A stretch of DNA of 64,000 nucleotides from Sphingosinicella humi (GCF_003129465.1 NZ_QFFF01000001.1:2403501-2467500); one strand, 5' to 3'; positions 9,021-18,818 are shown, numbered from the stretch's first letter. Numbers and translations: made by a program. The notes: generated by a model not told the origin, from the letters alone.

Positions 9021-10930
9021 CCAACGCATTTCTGTCGGTTGCGCGCCTCGAACGTCGGCTCACCACCGGCAACGTCGAGTCTTTGACGTTCAAAACAGGC
9101 GTCAATCTTCTGGTCGGCCCACCCAATACCGGCAAGACGAAATGGCTGCAGACACTGGATTTCCTACTCGGCGACACGGGCGCCAATCCGTACGAAGGTA
9201 GCGATGAGGCAGGTCTCGCCGACAAATACGAAAGCGCCGCCGCGAATCTCATCGTCGATGGCGATGCGGTGCGGATTGAGCGTCGCTGGCTCGAGCCAGG
9301 CGCGAAGGGCAAGATCTTCGTCGGCGACGAGGTGATGGATACGAAGGAGTTCCAGCATTGGCTTTTCGCCAAGCTCGATATCCCGCTCGTCCATTTTCCT
9401 AAGGGTAACCCGATGTCGGGGCAGACCTGGCCGGAACTCAGCTTTCGCATCCTACTTCGCCATATCTATCGCCAGCAGCGGTTCTGGAGCGGCCTAGCCG
9501 ACCAACAGCCCGAGGGCGAGCAGCATGCGTCGCTGCTTCAATTCCTAGGGCTGGCCCAGCGCATCTTCACCGATGATTACGGTGAGCTGGTTCAACTTAA
9601 GCTGGAAGTCGAACGCCTCAAGGCTCGTCGAGACCAGTACCAGCACACGCTGGCTGAGCTGGCACGCGGCCTCCTCTCCGATGAAGACATTTCGGTGGTG
9701 GTGAATGCGCTAACGGTTGCAGCGGCAAAGGTGCGCATCGCGACCGAAACCGAGGTGCTCAGGCGGCAACGTGTCGAATTGCTGAGCCGGTCGGCGGGCG
9801 AGACCCTAGATCCCGGCCAGCGCAGCAGAATTGTCGAACTGGGCGAGCTTCGCGCCCTCGTCTCCTCTCGACTGGAGGCTAGCTCCCGCGATCGCAACTC
9901 CGCTGTCGATCGCGCCCGCGAAGTTGCGCGATACGAAAGCGATCTCGCCGATGAGCTCGACCGGATGGCTCGCGCCGAGGACGCCGGCACAATGCTGGCC
10001 GATTTGAAAATTACCCATTGCCCGGCGTGCGATCAGACCGTCGCGCCCGTCGTTATTCCCTCCCCCGATTGCTTCCTCTGCCACCAGGCACGGCCCTCCG
10101 AGCCTATGGTCGAGGGGCTAGGCGCAGTTCGATTGCGGTTCGAACGCGAACGGCTGGAGAGCGAACGGAAAGAGGCAGCGGCGCTCTCCGACGTTCTAGC
10201 GAGAGACATTCGGCACCACGCATCGCAGATCGCCGATGACGAGCGCCAACTGCGGATCATCGACAATGAGCTAGTTCCGGCGCGACAGGCGATTGCCGCC
10301 GTGGCGCAGGAAGAGATCAGTAAGATCGACATGGCTTTGGGTCAGGCGAGCGAGCGAGAGCGGCAGCTTGACAGGGTCAGTGCCGCTCTGGCGCTTGAGA
10401 CAGACATCGCGGATCGCATCGCCGCGCTCGAAGCGAAAATCGAACCGATTCAGGAGCGCGTTGACGAAGTAATGCGCACGGTCGATTTCGGCGCTGCCGC
10501 CAGCGATCTCGAGGACGGCATGAACGCATATCTCGAAGCTCTCAATCATCTAAGGCCCCACACTTGGCGTCATAGTCCGGTTCAGATCAGCCTTTCCCGG
10601 CGCGAAGGGGTATTCCGCGTCGGAAACCGTCGCTGGATGGCGGCACTTGAAGGAACGGACTCGCTCTATTTTCTGATGGCCTATCACTACGGCCTGCTCT
10701 CTCTTTCCGGAAAGCCGGGCTCTCACTACCCAGGCATTGCGATCATTGATTTGCCGGGGGAGTTTCTCGGGGAAGCAATTGAGGACAAAGAAAACTTTAT
10801 CGTCCAGCCCTTTGTTGACCTGCTGTCGGGAGAGGCTTTCGAAGGTGCCCAGTTGCTGATTACCGGTGCGTCGTTCACGGGGCTCGCCGGTGCACATGTT
10901 CAAGCCCTGCGGCAGGTCCATATCGCTTGA
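9017..10930 (+). CDS. ABC-3C ATPase, Rad50/SMC-like with zinc hook
   Basis: In this 637-residue protein the Walker A motif GPPNTGKT lies at residues 34-41. Long Arg/Glu-rich coiled coils span roughly 185-335 and 365-500, broken by a cysteine pair CPAC near 335 and a second CFLC near 351, which form a Rad50-type zinc hook. The C-terminal ATPase half contains GIAIIDLPGEF, where the expected Walker B acid is present, and LLITGASF. The start overlaps the middle-component gene. In ABC-3C systems this is the sensor that detects aberrant DNA and controls the nuclease. It is the last gene of the operon, and no terminator hairpin is evident directly after it. Confidence 0.82.
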   Translation: MTNAFLSVARLERRLTTGNVESLTFKTGVNLLVGPPNTGKTKWLQTLDFLLGDTGANPYEGSDEAGLADKYESAAANLIVDGDAVRIERRWLEPGAKGKIFVGDEVMDTKEFQHWLFAKLDIPLVHFPKGNPMSGQTWPELSFRILLRHIYRQQRFWSGLADQQPEGEQHASLLQFLGLAQRIFTDDYGELVQLKLEVERLKARRDQYQHTLAELARGLLSDEDISVVVNALTVAAAKVRIATETEVLRRQRVELLSRSAGETLDPGQRSRIVELGELRALVSSRLEASSRDRNSAVDRAREVARYESDLADELDRMARAEDAGTMLADLKITHCPACDQTVAPVVIPSPDCFLCHQARPSEPMVEGLGAVRLRFERERLESERKEAAALSDVLARDIRHHASQIADDERQLRIIDNELVPARQAIAAVAQEEISKIDMALGQASERERQLDRVSAALALETDIADRIAALEAKIEPIQERVDEVMRTVDFGAAASDLEDGMNAYLEALNHLRPHTWRHSPVQISLSRREGVFRVGNRRWMAALEGTDSLYFLMAYHYGLLSLSGKPGSHYPGIAIIDLPGEFLGEAIEDKENFIVQPFVDLLSGEAFEGAQLLITGASFTGLAGAHVQALRQVHIA

Positions 10931-11764
10931 TGGTTGAAAGGGCGCGGCGATCAACGATCAGGCCCAAATTGCATCGCTTTGCGGCAAACCCTCGAAGGTC
11001 TCCAGACCGAGGTGCGGCGTAGCTCGACCCTCAGTCGGACGGCGGTGGCGCCAAATCTCCCTTGTGTCCGCTTTCATGCTGTTTCGACCAACCAGCGGAC
11101 ATTCTGCTTCCGGCCACACCTAGCTATTCCGCAAGGCGCCCATCCAGGTCGTTCCGATTGCCGAAGCCCGCACCCGTGAGCGAACCTTCGCTTAGGTCAC
11201 AGCTTATATCCGATTTCGGCTAAGTCTCGCCATTACCGGTCGTTCTAACTACCAATTAGCACCCTCGAGATTTGCCATTGCCCTTCCCGGAAGAGGCACG
11301 GTGGTATCGCTGCCCGCAGGTTGGAACGTTGCGCCCACGGCTGCCCCCACATGCGCGACAACAGCCCTGCTCCACCGTTCAGATTGCGCATTCAGGAGTA
11401 AAACCGATGATACTGCCTCGGCCTTCATTACCGACTTTGCTTTGCTTCGTCGCTGAAGATGACGTCGACGCCAGAAAAGCGATCAGCATGTTTGGACCCG
11501 CAAGACCCTCAGTCGTGAAGCCTCTATTGCGTCGTGGGCACAACCGTCCACGTAGTCTTATAGTCGACAAAAGCACGGCCACTCAGTCCGGCGTTGGACG
11601 TCGGGTAGCATCGAGCAACCGGTTTTGAAGTAAAGCATTGCGCCTTCGCGGCTGTCAGACGGCGTGGTACTAATCAGAGGCGAGCGAATGAAAATGTAAC
11701 CCTATCCTTCGAAAGGGTAAGTCGCTTCACGCATAGCCTACTCATATTATTGTTAACTTCCTAA
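10931..11764. other. long intergenic region without a clear gene
   Basis: I see no supportable gene in this stretch of over 800 bases. Short open frames at 10934-11179 and 11272-11628 lack ribosome sites and protein-like composition. The region becomes notably AT-rich after about 11690. It contains an 8-base inverted repeat (11065-11101) and the promoter listed next. Confidence 0.5.
11065..11101. repeat. inverted repeat TGTCCGCT / AGCGGACA
   Basis: TGTCCGCT at 11065-11072 is matched exactly by AGCGGACA at 11094-11101, with 21 bases between. A related AAGCGGACGTCTGC string occurs near 6843 in the gap after the ExoIII gene. The flanking bases resemble a degenerate intergenic repeat type that I associate with sphingomonad genomes, but I cannot confirm that here. 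Confidence 0.3.
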
Positions 11765-11794
11765 TTGACATGATTATTATAAATTCAGTAAAAT
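11765..11794 (+). promoter_or_regulatory. sigma-70-like promoter for the OmpA/giant-protein operon
   Basis: A perfect TTGACA at 11765-11770 is followed after 18 bases by TAAAAT at 11789-11794. Both lie in an AT-rich stretch that stands out from the GC-rich surroundings. The first gene starts about 70 bases downstream. Consensus-like promoters of this quality are uncommon elsewhere in the window. Confidence 0.6.
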
Positions 11795-11861
11795 GAGCAC
11801 TTAAGGTGCAATCAGTCGCGTCGCATGAGTGAGAGTGCTCCACCCAAGGGATGCTCCGGCG

Positions 11862-13100
11862 ATGCTGTACTTATATTGTACGCTCTTCGCGGCCTTTCTA
11901 GGCGCCTTCCTCGGAGGATTGACCCTCTGGTTGGTCAACCGGTCGCTCGTCAGCGGCTCCTCCGGTGAGCCGGTCGACGGAATAATTCTTGGCTGGTCGA
12001 AGGATTGCGAGGAGGCTCTCGGCGAATGCCGCCGGCCAAGCCGAATGAGGGGAATGGCTCCTGAGCGGATCTGGAGTTTCCTTTCTAAGCACAAGTTCGA
12101 ACGTTCTGACCGGCCGTCCTTTGACCTGCTGAAATCTTGGCCAAAGCAAGCGGAACTGCTTCACCTCGGACGTTATAGCACCTTGGCGCGGTACAAACGC
12201 TTCATCGCCAAGGGCTATGATGAACCTCCCGGCGCAGAGGACTACCAGGGTGAACGCAGGCTGACGGGCAAGGATCGCGTCAGCATTGCATTGCTGGTCG
12301 TCTTACTGATCGCCTTGATTCCCGCCTACTTCCTGATGCGAACCAACGATTGTTTTGCCTGCGAGGATCAGGCCTTCGATCCTAGCGTCGTGTTCGTGAA
12401 GCTCACGCCCACCGGCCCAGGCAAGTTCTTCATCGAGTTCAACGCCGACCAGATTTTCGAGTACAACGAGGCTGGACTCGAAGCTGTTCATCGCCGCCGG
12501 GCCGAAGCGGTAATGCGCAAGGCTTTCGGAGAATTTGACGGCGTCTCGATCGATCGGGTGGAGGGCTTCACCGATCCGATTGGCGGGCTGTGCGACAACT
12601 ACCAATTGGCCAACGGGCGTGCCGACACGGTGGCTGGAGTGCTCGATGGACTTCAGGCGGACGGCATCATGTTGTCCCGCCCCGGGCAGTTTGCAGCCAC
12701 CGGCGTCGGTATCGGTCCAGGCACAGAGCAGATCGACGTCGATCAGTGGAAAAGCTGTCTCGCGACGTACCAAAAGGTCACGACGACCAATAGGATTATT
12801 GGTCAAGGCGCCAGGCGCCGCCGAGTGGACATTCAGGTTCCGACCCCGCTGATTTTGGATCGTGGCGAAATCTGCACCGGGAAAACCCCAGGTCAGCTGA
12901 CCGCCTATCCTGAAAGGCTTATTGCCCGCGACCCGAGGAGCGTGCGCGACAGGGACGCGGCATTGGCTCTTTCAATCCAGCAGCGCAAGCTGTTCAGCTG
13001 CCTGGCGCCCATGCGCAGGGTGTCGATAACCTTTTCAGGAACGCCGAGAAAGAAGGGCGAGCTTGGGCCGTCGCCGGATTTGCCTGCCATGGCTGACTGA
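11862..13100 (+). CDS. membrane protein with C-terminal OmpA-like domain
   Basis: This 412-residue protein has a hydrophobic N-terminal helix (about residues 3-25), a cytoplasmic-looking segment of about 120 residues, and a second transmembrane helix near 144-162 (VSIALLVVLLIALIPAYFLM). The C-terminal part resembles an OmpA/MotB peptidoglycan-binding fold: an EGFTD motif at 234-238 in place of the usual GHTD, then NYQLANGRADTVAGVL, the N-x-x-L-x-x-x-RA-x-x-V pattern. The ATG at 11862 has AAGGGA 10 bases ahead and gives a start directly at the helix; an in-frame GTG 11 codons earlier is possible. It is followed after 42 bases by the giant amidase-domain gene, so the two products probably work together at the envelope (inference). 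Confidence 0.65.
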   Translation: MLYLYCTLFAAFLGAFLGGLTLWLVNRSLVSGSSGEPVDGIILGWSKDCEEALGECRRPSRMRGMAPERIWSFLSKHKFERSDRPSFDLLKSWPKQAELLHLGRYSTLARYKRFIAKGYDEPPGAEDYQGERRLTGKDRVSIALLVVLLIALIPAYFLMRTNDCFACEDQAFDPSVVFVKLTPTGPGKFFIEFNADQIFEYNEAGLEAVHRRRAEAVMRKAFGEFDGVSIDRVEGFTDPIGGLCDNYQLANGRADTVAGVLDGLQADGIMLSRPGQFAATGVGIGPGTEQIDVDQWKSCLATYQKVTTTNRIIGQGARRRRVDIQVPTPLILDRGEICTGKTPGQLTAYPERLIARDPRSVRDRDAALALSIQQRKLFSCLAPMRRVSITFSGTPRKKGELGPSPDLPAMAD

Positions 13101-13142
13101 TGCCGCCGGCCGCAAGCACTCATCGTAGGATCGAGGGTCAAT

Positions 13143-16100
13143 ATGATTCGCGCACTGATCAAGGGTAGAATCGAATTCTCTCCGGCTGAACAGGGCGGGG
13201 ATGACGTCGGGCTGCAGTTTCAAGCGCTGCTTACTATTCTAAAGGGGCGTTTCGCAGCGCCGGTTTCAACCAATCGTCCAGGCTCGTCGGGCGTACCACG
13301 GGCCTCGTACGGTCAGGCTCAACCGGAAACCGAAACCACGGTGCTACCGTTTCCCGTCGCGTTGACCTTTCAGGAACGGAAGTCGGCGTCGTCTTTGGAC
13401 AAGGCGAAGAAGCAGGCGCTGCTGGTGGCCGACCGGGTCCTTGAAGCTATGGCCAAGCTGCCAGGGCCGCTCGGGATTGGAGCGGCAGCGGTCGACGCGT
13501 TCAAGGACCTGATCTCCAAGGATGAAAATGGAAATCAAGCAGGAGTCGATCATTTCCTTCAGCAGATGCGCGACGTCTTCAGGAGCCAGTCGGATAGGGG
13601 TTGGAAGCAGATTGTTGACCGAGCCCGGTCGGGGCCGAGAGAGGTCAGGAAGGCGCTCAAGAAAAAGGATTGGCAGGAATTCATCGACACTTTGCTGGGC
13701 AAGGAAGGCGACGGCGATGCAGATTCCGGCAAACTTCTCCCCGATGGCGAAGACCCTACTCGCAGCAACCAGCCTGCAGAACCGAAAGAGCCGGCTGGCG
13801 CCGATCAGCCGAAGGTTCCCGAGCAAGGCTCGGAGGACTTGGGCGTTGAGGCGGGCGCAACCACTCCAAAGCTCCAATTCGAGACAACCCAGCTGCTCGG
13901 TTGGCTCACGGAGCCTCAAGAGAAGAAGTATGAATTCATCATCGAAGGGCTAACGCGATTTGAGAAAGACAAGGTCGAGTATGGCGATCTCGCCCGTTTC
14001 GACGTGCTTGGACCGGACGGAAGTCAGCTAATCACTTGCTACCTCGACCGTCCAACCCTGCGTGATTGGCTGACCGAGGACAAGACGCAACCTGTCAAAG
14101 TGGGGGCCGGCCAGGATCTCAAGGCAGCCATTCATCGGCACGAACATCTCAGTAAGGCTGAAACCCGTGAAACGGGCCGCGGCAAACTGTGGTTTTCGGA
14201 TGGGGTGCCCTTCGGATCGCGGACGATTGCAATCTACGCTCCCCCCGCGTTCGACCAAACCTTCGATGACTGTTGTCCGCCGATCGATTTTCTCGGTCAA
14301 GATCAGGACCACTGCGACGATGATGACGATATTCCAGATGTACTCATTGCGCCGCAGGCACTCGCCGTCACCCAGACCGACGAGACAGGCTCTTTTGAAT
14401 TCTCTTATCCGGACAACGCCACTTTTGCGTCCGAATATGCCCTTATCAGGGTGGCAGGGATTGGCATGCCGCTCGCCGTTAAGTTGCTCACTAAGTCCGA
14501 GAGCACATTAAGGCGGTTCCCACAGCCCATTCTGCTCGAAGTAGACGCTCGCTTAAGACGGAAGAATTTTGCCGACTTCGCTGTGGAAGCGAGCGGTGAC
14601 TGTAGTTGCGACGCTCTTGCCTTCCACGAGCGTGACCGCGCGATCGACGAATTCAGCTTCGACATCGTGGTCAGAACGACGGACCCGATGATTACCAGGG
14701 AGTTTCTGCAACTTCCTTCGATGTTTCCGAAGCCTGTGAAGCCGGCGGAGGGCGAGCAGGCGGCAGTTGCTGGCAACCCTGACACCGTTCCGTCGATCGA
14801 GCCAATCGATCAACTGTTTCGGGCGCCCCTTTCGAGGGTTAACCCGATCAGTTGGGACGAGACCCCGATGATCACGCAGGCAGCCACCATTTCTCACGGG
14901 CGTATACTGACGGTGAAGCAGGTATGGCGCCCCGACGGCTATTCGCTCGGGGACCTCCGCTACTCATTGCCGCTCGCTCCACTACAGCAAAAGAAAATCG
15001 CCGTGATCGACTGGGCGCGGCAGGATGATCTTCGAGCCGAGGCCGTTCAGGAAAACGTCGAACGACTGACCAATCAAGCGACCCGGGAACGGGGCATTTC
15101 CGAAATCGTCAACTCGGCGCTGAACGAAACCCTGCGCGGCAGCTCGGAGTCGCGCGGCGGCGGTGGCAGTGGCGGTTTCGGGATATCAGTCGGCCCTATT
15201 TCGCTGGGATCAAGCGGCGGATCATCGAGCGCGTCATCGACGTCGAGCCAAGACTCAACCAAGACGCTAGCCGCCAACTTCGTCAATCAGCTTCGAGATA
15301 GCACGATTCAGGCGGCCAATGCCTATCGGGCGCAGCGGGTGACGACCGTTCAGCAAGTCAGCCAAACGGAATCGTCGCGAGCTGTTTCGGAGACGGTCGC
15401 GAACCGCAATTCCTGTCATGCGATAACGGTCCAATATTTCGAGGTATTGAGGCATTTTAAAGTCGATAACGAACTGGCGTCGGTCCGAGAGTGCCTGTAC
15501 GTCCCAATGCCAGTGCGGCCGTTCGACGCCGAGAAGGCGCTGCGGTGGCGCGACAGCCTGCAACGCTATGTTCCGACGCAATATCTGCGCGATGCTTTCG
15601 ATGCGTGCGTGCGCCTCAAACAGGCTGAGTACCCGGCCGGAGCGAAGGGCTACGCCGACGAGAAGATTCTCAAGATCGGCGGGGAATTGGAGTTACGACT
15701 AGTCTTCGATTTTCCCCGGAATCTGGATGCCGCGACGACCTCCTCACAATTCTTCGGCTTTGCTTTCCCTGAGTTGGCTGGCGTGTTTAACGCGCTCAAG
15801 AACGAAAAGGACGAGAGCAAGCGTCATCGGCTCTACGAGTCCGACGCTGCGCCGATCATCGCTCGCAAACTGGCTGAGAGCCTGGTCTTCAGTGCCGAAG
15901 GGGCGCAGGGCCTGCTGACTCCCATCAACTTCGAACTGGGCATCGTCGCCGACTATCGGCCGGGTCAGGGCTTGCGAGTTGCGTTGCCCGAATCTCAGTC
16001 TCTTTCAGGCCTACACCGCTCTGAAGTTCGGGCGCTTAGGATTGACCTGTCAGTGGTCTTGCCAAGCCATGTCCGCGTCGAGATCTCAGAGCTGCTGATC

Positions 16101-17906
16101 CACGTCATAACTCGGTTCAATCGATCCTTGTTGGTGGGTGAGCTGGCCGGGCGTAGCCGCCCACGTCTACTGTCGAACGCAGTTCGCATTTCAACCCCGC
16201 TGCTGTTCGAAGAGACGCGCAATCCCAAGCTCGAAGACGAGCGGGCACAAGCTAGCCTTGTCCGTCATTTGAATGAGCACCTTGAGCTCTACCACAAGGC
16301 GATCTGGTGGCACATGGATGTGGAACGCCGGTTCAGCCTGCTAGACGGCTACGTCGCGCCCAATGCGGGCGGCCGAAGCGTCGCTTCAGTGGTGGAAAAC
16401 CGCATTGTTGCGATCGTCGGCAATAGCCTAGTGATGCCGCTGGCGCCTGGACTGAAGCTCGACCGGTTCAACGACATCAGCGAAACTGCCGACCACAAGA
16501 CCGCAGACAAGGAGCCTGCGGATTTGCTCAAGATTTATAAGCCTGAAATGGACAGCCCGACGGTGCACATTGCGGTACCGACCCAAGGCGTGTTTGCTGA
16601 ATCCGTGATGGGCAGATGCAACAGCTGCGAACCGATCGACGATACGCGGAACTGGCATCCCGACGAGCCCACCCCGATTGACCCACTTTCGACTGGCAGC
16701 CGAGCACAGCCACAAACCCCCTTCATGCCGGCGGCGGCGCCGTCAACTGTCAGCCAGCAACCGACGGGCCTCGAACAAGCGCCATCACCCGTCGACATTG
16801 CGCAGGCAATCCTTGCGCTCGCCACGGGCAGCCCGTTCCCTGATGCTCGCGGTCTCGCGGGCACCCAGCAGAGCGCGCGCGATGCTCTCGCCCAATCGTA
16901 CGCGGCCACGACCAACTTCGGCGAAATGGCAACCGAGCTCAACAAGCAGCGGACCGCCATTGCAGGCGACATTCTAAAAGCTGTCGCCAGTTACTATACG
17001 GGCGTCCCAATCGCGCCGGGTGGGGGCGGGGCATCAACCGCACCTGGGCATCGGGTCAAGGCTTCGATTCAAAGCGATGTCGCAAACGGCCGCATCACAG
17101 AGGAGGAAGGAAGGGAATCTCTAAACCGCCTCAACGGAGCGATGATCTCAGATCTTGAAACGCCTGAGGCGACGTCCCCCCTTGAAAAGCCCGAGGTCGC
17201 GTCCGCCATTCAGACGGCAGCAGCACAGGGCGCTCCATTCAGTATCTCCGATGGCCAGACGAAACTGGACATCGGCGAACGGCGGGCCGGCGGCTCGTCA
17301 GCCGGTCGATCCAATTGGCCGTGGCCGTTCCGGTTGTTCCAGCCGTCCGTGGCCGAGGCAGCGCCGGCCCGAAAGCAGCAGTTTACTGACGACGAACTGT
17401 TCAAGGGAATGTGGGCCTCTCTGGGCAACCATTACATGGATTCGGACGTCTATTCAGACAAGAAGTTCCTCAAGCAGCAGCGCGCTGGAGAAGCGCATAT
17501 GAACATGTGTGCAACGAGGATCTCGCTCGCATTCCACGACGCTGGAGCAGGCGCCCTCTTCGATAACTGGAGAGACTATATCGTGCGCGACAAGCGCGGA
17601 AGGAAACTCATTGCTTCGGTTGAGCACCTCATGGAACTGCTGGAAAAGCGGCTCGGTCGACCGACGGTACTCCAACCGAAGGATGCCAGAAACTACGCCA
17701 AGAGTCCCTTGCTGGCCGGTCAGCAAGGATTGATCGCCTTTCGCAATTTCTGGCAAAGGCGCGGAGAGACCGCGTTCAACGGGGATCATATGGATCTCTG
17801 GAGGGGTGACGAAATCTCAGGCTCCGCATTGCAAAACCTAGGCAGAGCAGAAATCAGTTTCTGGCCAATTTGGATGCTCGGACAATACATTCGTTCGCGT
17901 CGCTGA
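13143..17906 (+). CDS. giant protein with C-terminal Tae4-like amidase domain
   Basis: The product has 1587 residues. The N-terminus is helical and charged (1-250). There follows a beta-rich region with a run of five Asp near residue 390, then a central module beginning around 585 with YSLGDLRYSLPLAP at about 600 and a Gly/Ser-rich linker at about 666-705. A mixed region runs to 1170, and a Pro/Ala-rich low-complexity linker to about 1420. The last 150 residues match Tae4-type peptidoglycan amidases (NlpC/P60 fold). MNMCATRISLAFHDAG carries Cys1456, NGDHMDLWRG carries His1549 and Asp1551, and ISFWPIWML closes the fold. No signal peptide is visible. Tae4 enzymes are secreted toxins that cut the bacterial peptide stem; here the domain sits on a large unknown carrier. 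No Tai4-like immunity gene follows. Function beyond the amidase domain is unknown. Confidence 0.75.
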   Translation: MIRALIKGRIEFSPAEQGGDDVGLQFQALLTILKGRFAAPVSTNRPGSSGVPRASYGQAQPETETTVLPFPVALTFQERKSASSLDKAKKQALLVADRVLEAMAKLPGPLGIGAAAVDAFKDLISKDENGNQAGVDHFLQQMRDVFRSQSDRGWKQIVDRARSGPREVRKALKKKDWQEFIDTLLGKEGDGDADSGKLLPDGEDPTRSNQPAEPKEPAGADQPKVPEQGSEDLGVEAGATTPKLQFETTQLLGWLTEPQEKKYEFIIEGLTRFEKDKVEYGDLARFDVLGPDGSQLITCYLDRPTLRDWLTEDKTQPVKVGAGQDLKAAIHRHEHLSKAETRETGRGKLWFSDGVPFGSRTIAIYAPPAFDQTFDDCCPPIDFLGQDQDHCDDDDDIPDVLIAPQALAVTQTDETGSFEFSYPDNATFASEYALIRVAGIGMPLAVKLLTKSESTLRRFPQPILLEVDARLRRKNFADFAVEASGDCSCDALAFHERDRAIDEFSFDIVVRTTDPMITREFLQLPSMFPKPVKPAEGEQAAVAGNPDTVPSIEPIDQLFRAPLSRVNPISWDETPMITQAATISHGRILTVKQVWRPDGYSLGDLRYSLPLAPLQQKKIAVIDWARQDDLRAEAVQENVERLTNQATRERGISEIVNSALNETLRGSSESRGGGGSGGFGISVGPISLGSSGGSSSASSTSSQDSTKTLAANFVNQLRDSTIQAANAYRAQRVTTVQQVSQTESSRAVSETVANRNSCHAITVQYFEVLRHFKVDNELASVRECLYVPMPVRPFDAEKALRWRDSLQRYVPTQYLRDAFDACVRLKQAEYPAGAKGYADEKILKIGGELELRLVFDFPRNLDAATTSSQFFGFAFPELAGVFNALKNEKDESKRHRLYESDAAPIIARKLAESLVFSAEGAQGLLTPINFELGIVADYRPGQGLRVALPESQSLSGLHRSEVRALRIDLSVVLPSHVRVEISELLIHVITRFNRSLLVGELAGRSRPRLLSNAVRISTPLLFEETRNPKLEDERAQASLVRHLNEHLELYHKAIWWHMDVERRFSLLDGYVAPNAGGRSVASVVENRIVAIVGNSLVMPLAPGLKLDRFNDISETADHKTADKEPADLLKIYKPEMDSPTVHIAVPTQGVFAESVMGRCNSCEPIDDTRNWHPDEPTPIDPLSTGSRAQPQTPFMPAAAPSTVSQQPTGLEQAPSPVDIAQAILALATGSPFPDARGLAGTQQSARDALAQSYAATTNFGEMATELNKQRTAIAGDILKAVASYYTGVPIAPGGGGASTAPGHRVKASIQSDVANGRITEEEGRESLNRLNGAMISDLETPEATSPLEKPEVASAIQTAAAQGAPFSISDGQTKLDIGERRAGGSSAGRSNWPWPFRLFQPSVAEAAPARKQQFTDDELFKGMWASLGNHYMDSDVYSDKKFLKQQRAGEAHMNMCATRISLAFHDAGAGALFDNWRDYIVRDKRGRKLIASVEHLMELLEKRLGRPTVLQPKDARNYAKSPLLAGQQGLIAFRNFWQRRGETAFNGDHMDLWRGDEISGSALQNLGRAEISFWPIWMLGQYIRSRR

Positions 17907-17911
17907 ACATT

Positions 17912-18031
17912 ATGCGCCATGCTTCGCGCGGCAAGCTCGACCGCGAGCAGCGGCGAGAGGCCGCGAAGGAGGGGTGTGAGGCGGAGAAGAAGTGGCGTGA
18001 GCGCATTCGCTACCATGAGTGGCGCTACTGA
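17912..18031 (+). CDS. possible small basic protein or gene remnant
   Basis: A 39-codon frame starts 5 bases after the giant gene's stop. It encodes a highly charged peptide rich in Arg, Lys and Glu that looks like a single amphipathic helix, with GC-rich codons like real genes here. There is no clear ribosome site. It is too short and has the wrong composition for a Tai4 immunity protein, which is normally exported. The rest of 17907-18377 holds nothing I recognise. Confidence 0.25.
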   Translation: MRHASRGKLDREQRREAAKEGCEAEKKWRERIRYHEWRY

Positions 18032-18377
18032 GACGACTGACCGACTGCGCCGCCTTCGTTGAAGGATTGGAAGACACAAGGTTCGGCCTGAATAGTGTCT
18101 GCTTTCGAGCCTCAGCCCACAAGACCGGACTGGCTGCTTTCGGCCAGCTCGCGTCATTCCGTTGAGTCCGCTGATCGTTCCGAGTTTGTCGTGCCGTCAC
18201 TGACCGGCGTTCGCTCAGCTTTGGGACGAAGCTCGCTTCGATCCGCTGCAGACATTCGGCAGCTCAGGTGCACCTCTTACCATTGTCGCCATTCGTCTGT
18301 GGCCGTGTCGGCTGTCAGATCAACAGAGGAGATGCACAGGCCGGAAAGGACGGGTGCGGCACGCCCGAGGCCGGAAC

Positions 18378-18818
18378 TCAGGATAGCGATGCGTCCAAGG
18401 CAAGGCCGGGCCTTTCACTGTCCCACGCCAAGCCCGCAACCTTCCAGCCTGTTTCGGTTCGCACGAACAGGAATGCGTTGGCGCCTCGGGCGGGCGCGTC
18501 TCCGTCGACCTGCATCTCATAGCCGCCGATCGCCACCGCGATGTTCCCGAATAAGTGAACCACCGTGGTGAGCGGCTTTTCGCTGAACGTCGCCATCGCG
18601 CTTTCCGCGTGAAGTCGTCGCATGCGGTCCGTGAAGGAGACGATGTCGGTGGGAGCCGCCGGCCGTGCGGAGGGGACGAGAATGGCTTCGGGCAGAACCG
18701 GTTGCGCGAACCCATCCAGGTCGGGCCCCTGGTCGGGGTTCCAGCTGATGGCGTCGAACATCCGCGCCACGATCGCAATGATCTCGCTTTCATCCTGCGA
18801 ATGGGTGCTGTCTGTCAT
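18378..18818 (-). CDS. SnoaL/NTF2-like family protein
   Basis: The 146 residues have the size and layout of the alpha+beta-barrel NTF2-like superfamily (SnoaL/DUF4440). An N-terminal helix (EIIAIVARMFDAISW) is followed by beta strands including TVVHLFGNIAVAIGGYEMQVDG and ANAFLFVRTETGWKVAGLAWD, the typical last two strands. Members are small-molecule cyclases, isomerases or binding proteins. It lies 48 bases after the TonB receptor gene and appears to be the last gene of the Rid-SRPBCC-Rieske-receptor operon, so a role in processing the same compound is likely but inferred. Confidence 0.7.
   Translation of the reverse strand: MTDSTHSQDESEIIAIVARMFDAISWNPDQGPDLDGFAQPVLPEAILVPSARPAAPTDIVSFTDRMRRLHAESAMATFSEKPLTTVVHLFGNIAVAIGGYEMQVDGDAPARGANAFLFVRTETGWKVAGLAWDSERPGLALDASLS

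Noticed and set aside
11699-11718. ACCCT/AGGGT inverted repeat before the OmpA/giant operon as a terminator
   Set aside because: Only five base pairs with no T-run; too weak to support a terminator.
14326-14345. Asp-rich run in the giant protein as an RTX-type calcium repeat
   Set aside because: It is a single acidic run without the repeated Gly-Gly-x-Gly-x-Asp nonapeptides of RTX proteins.
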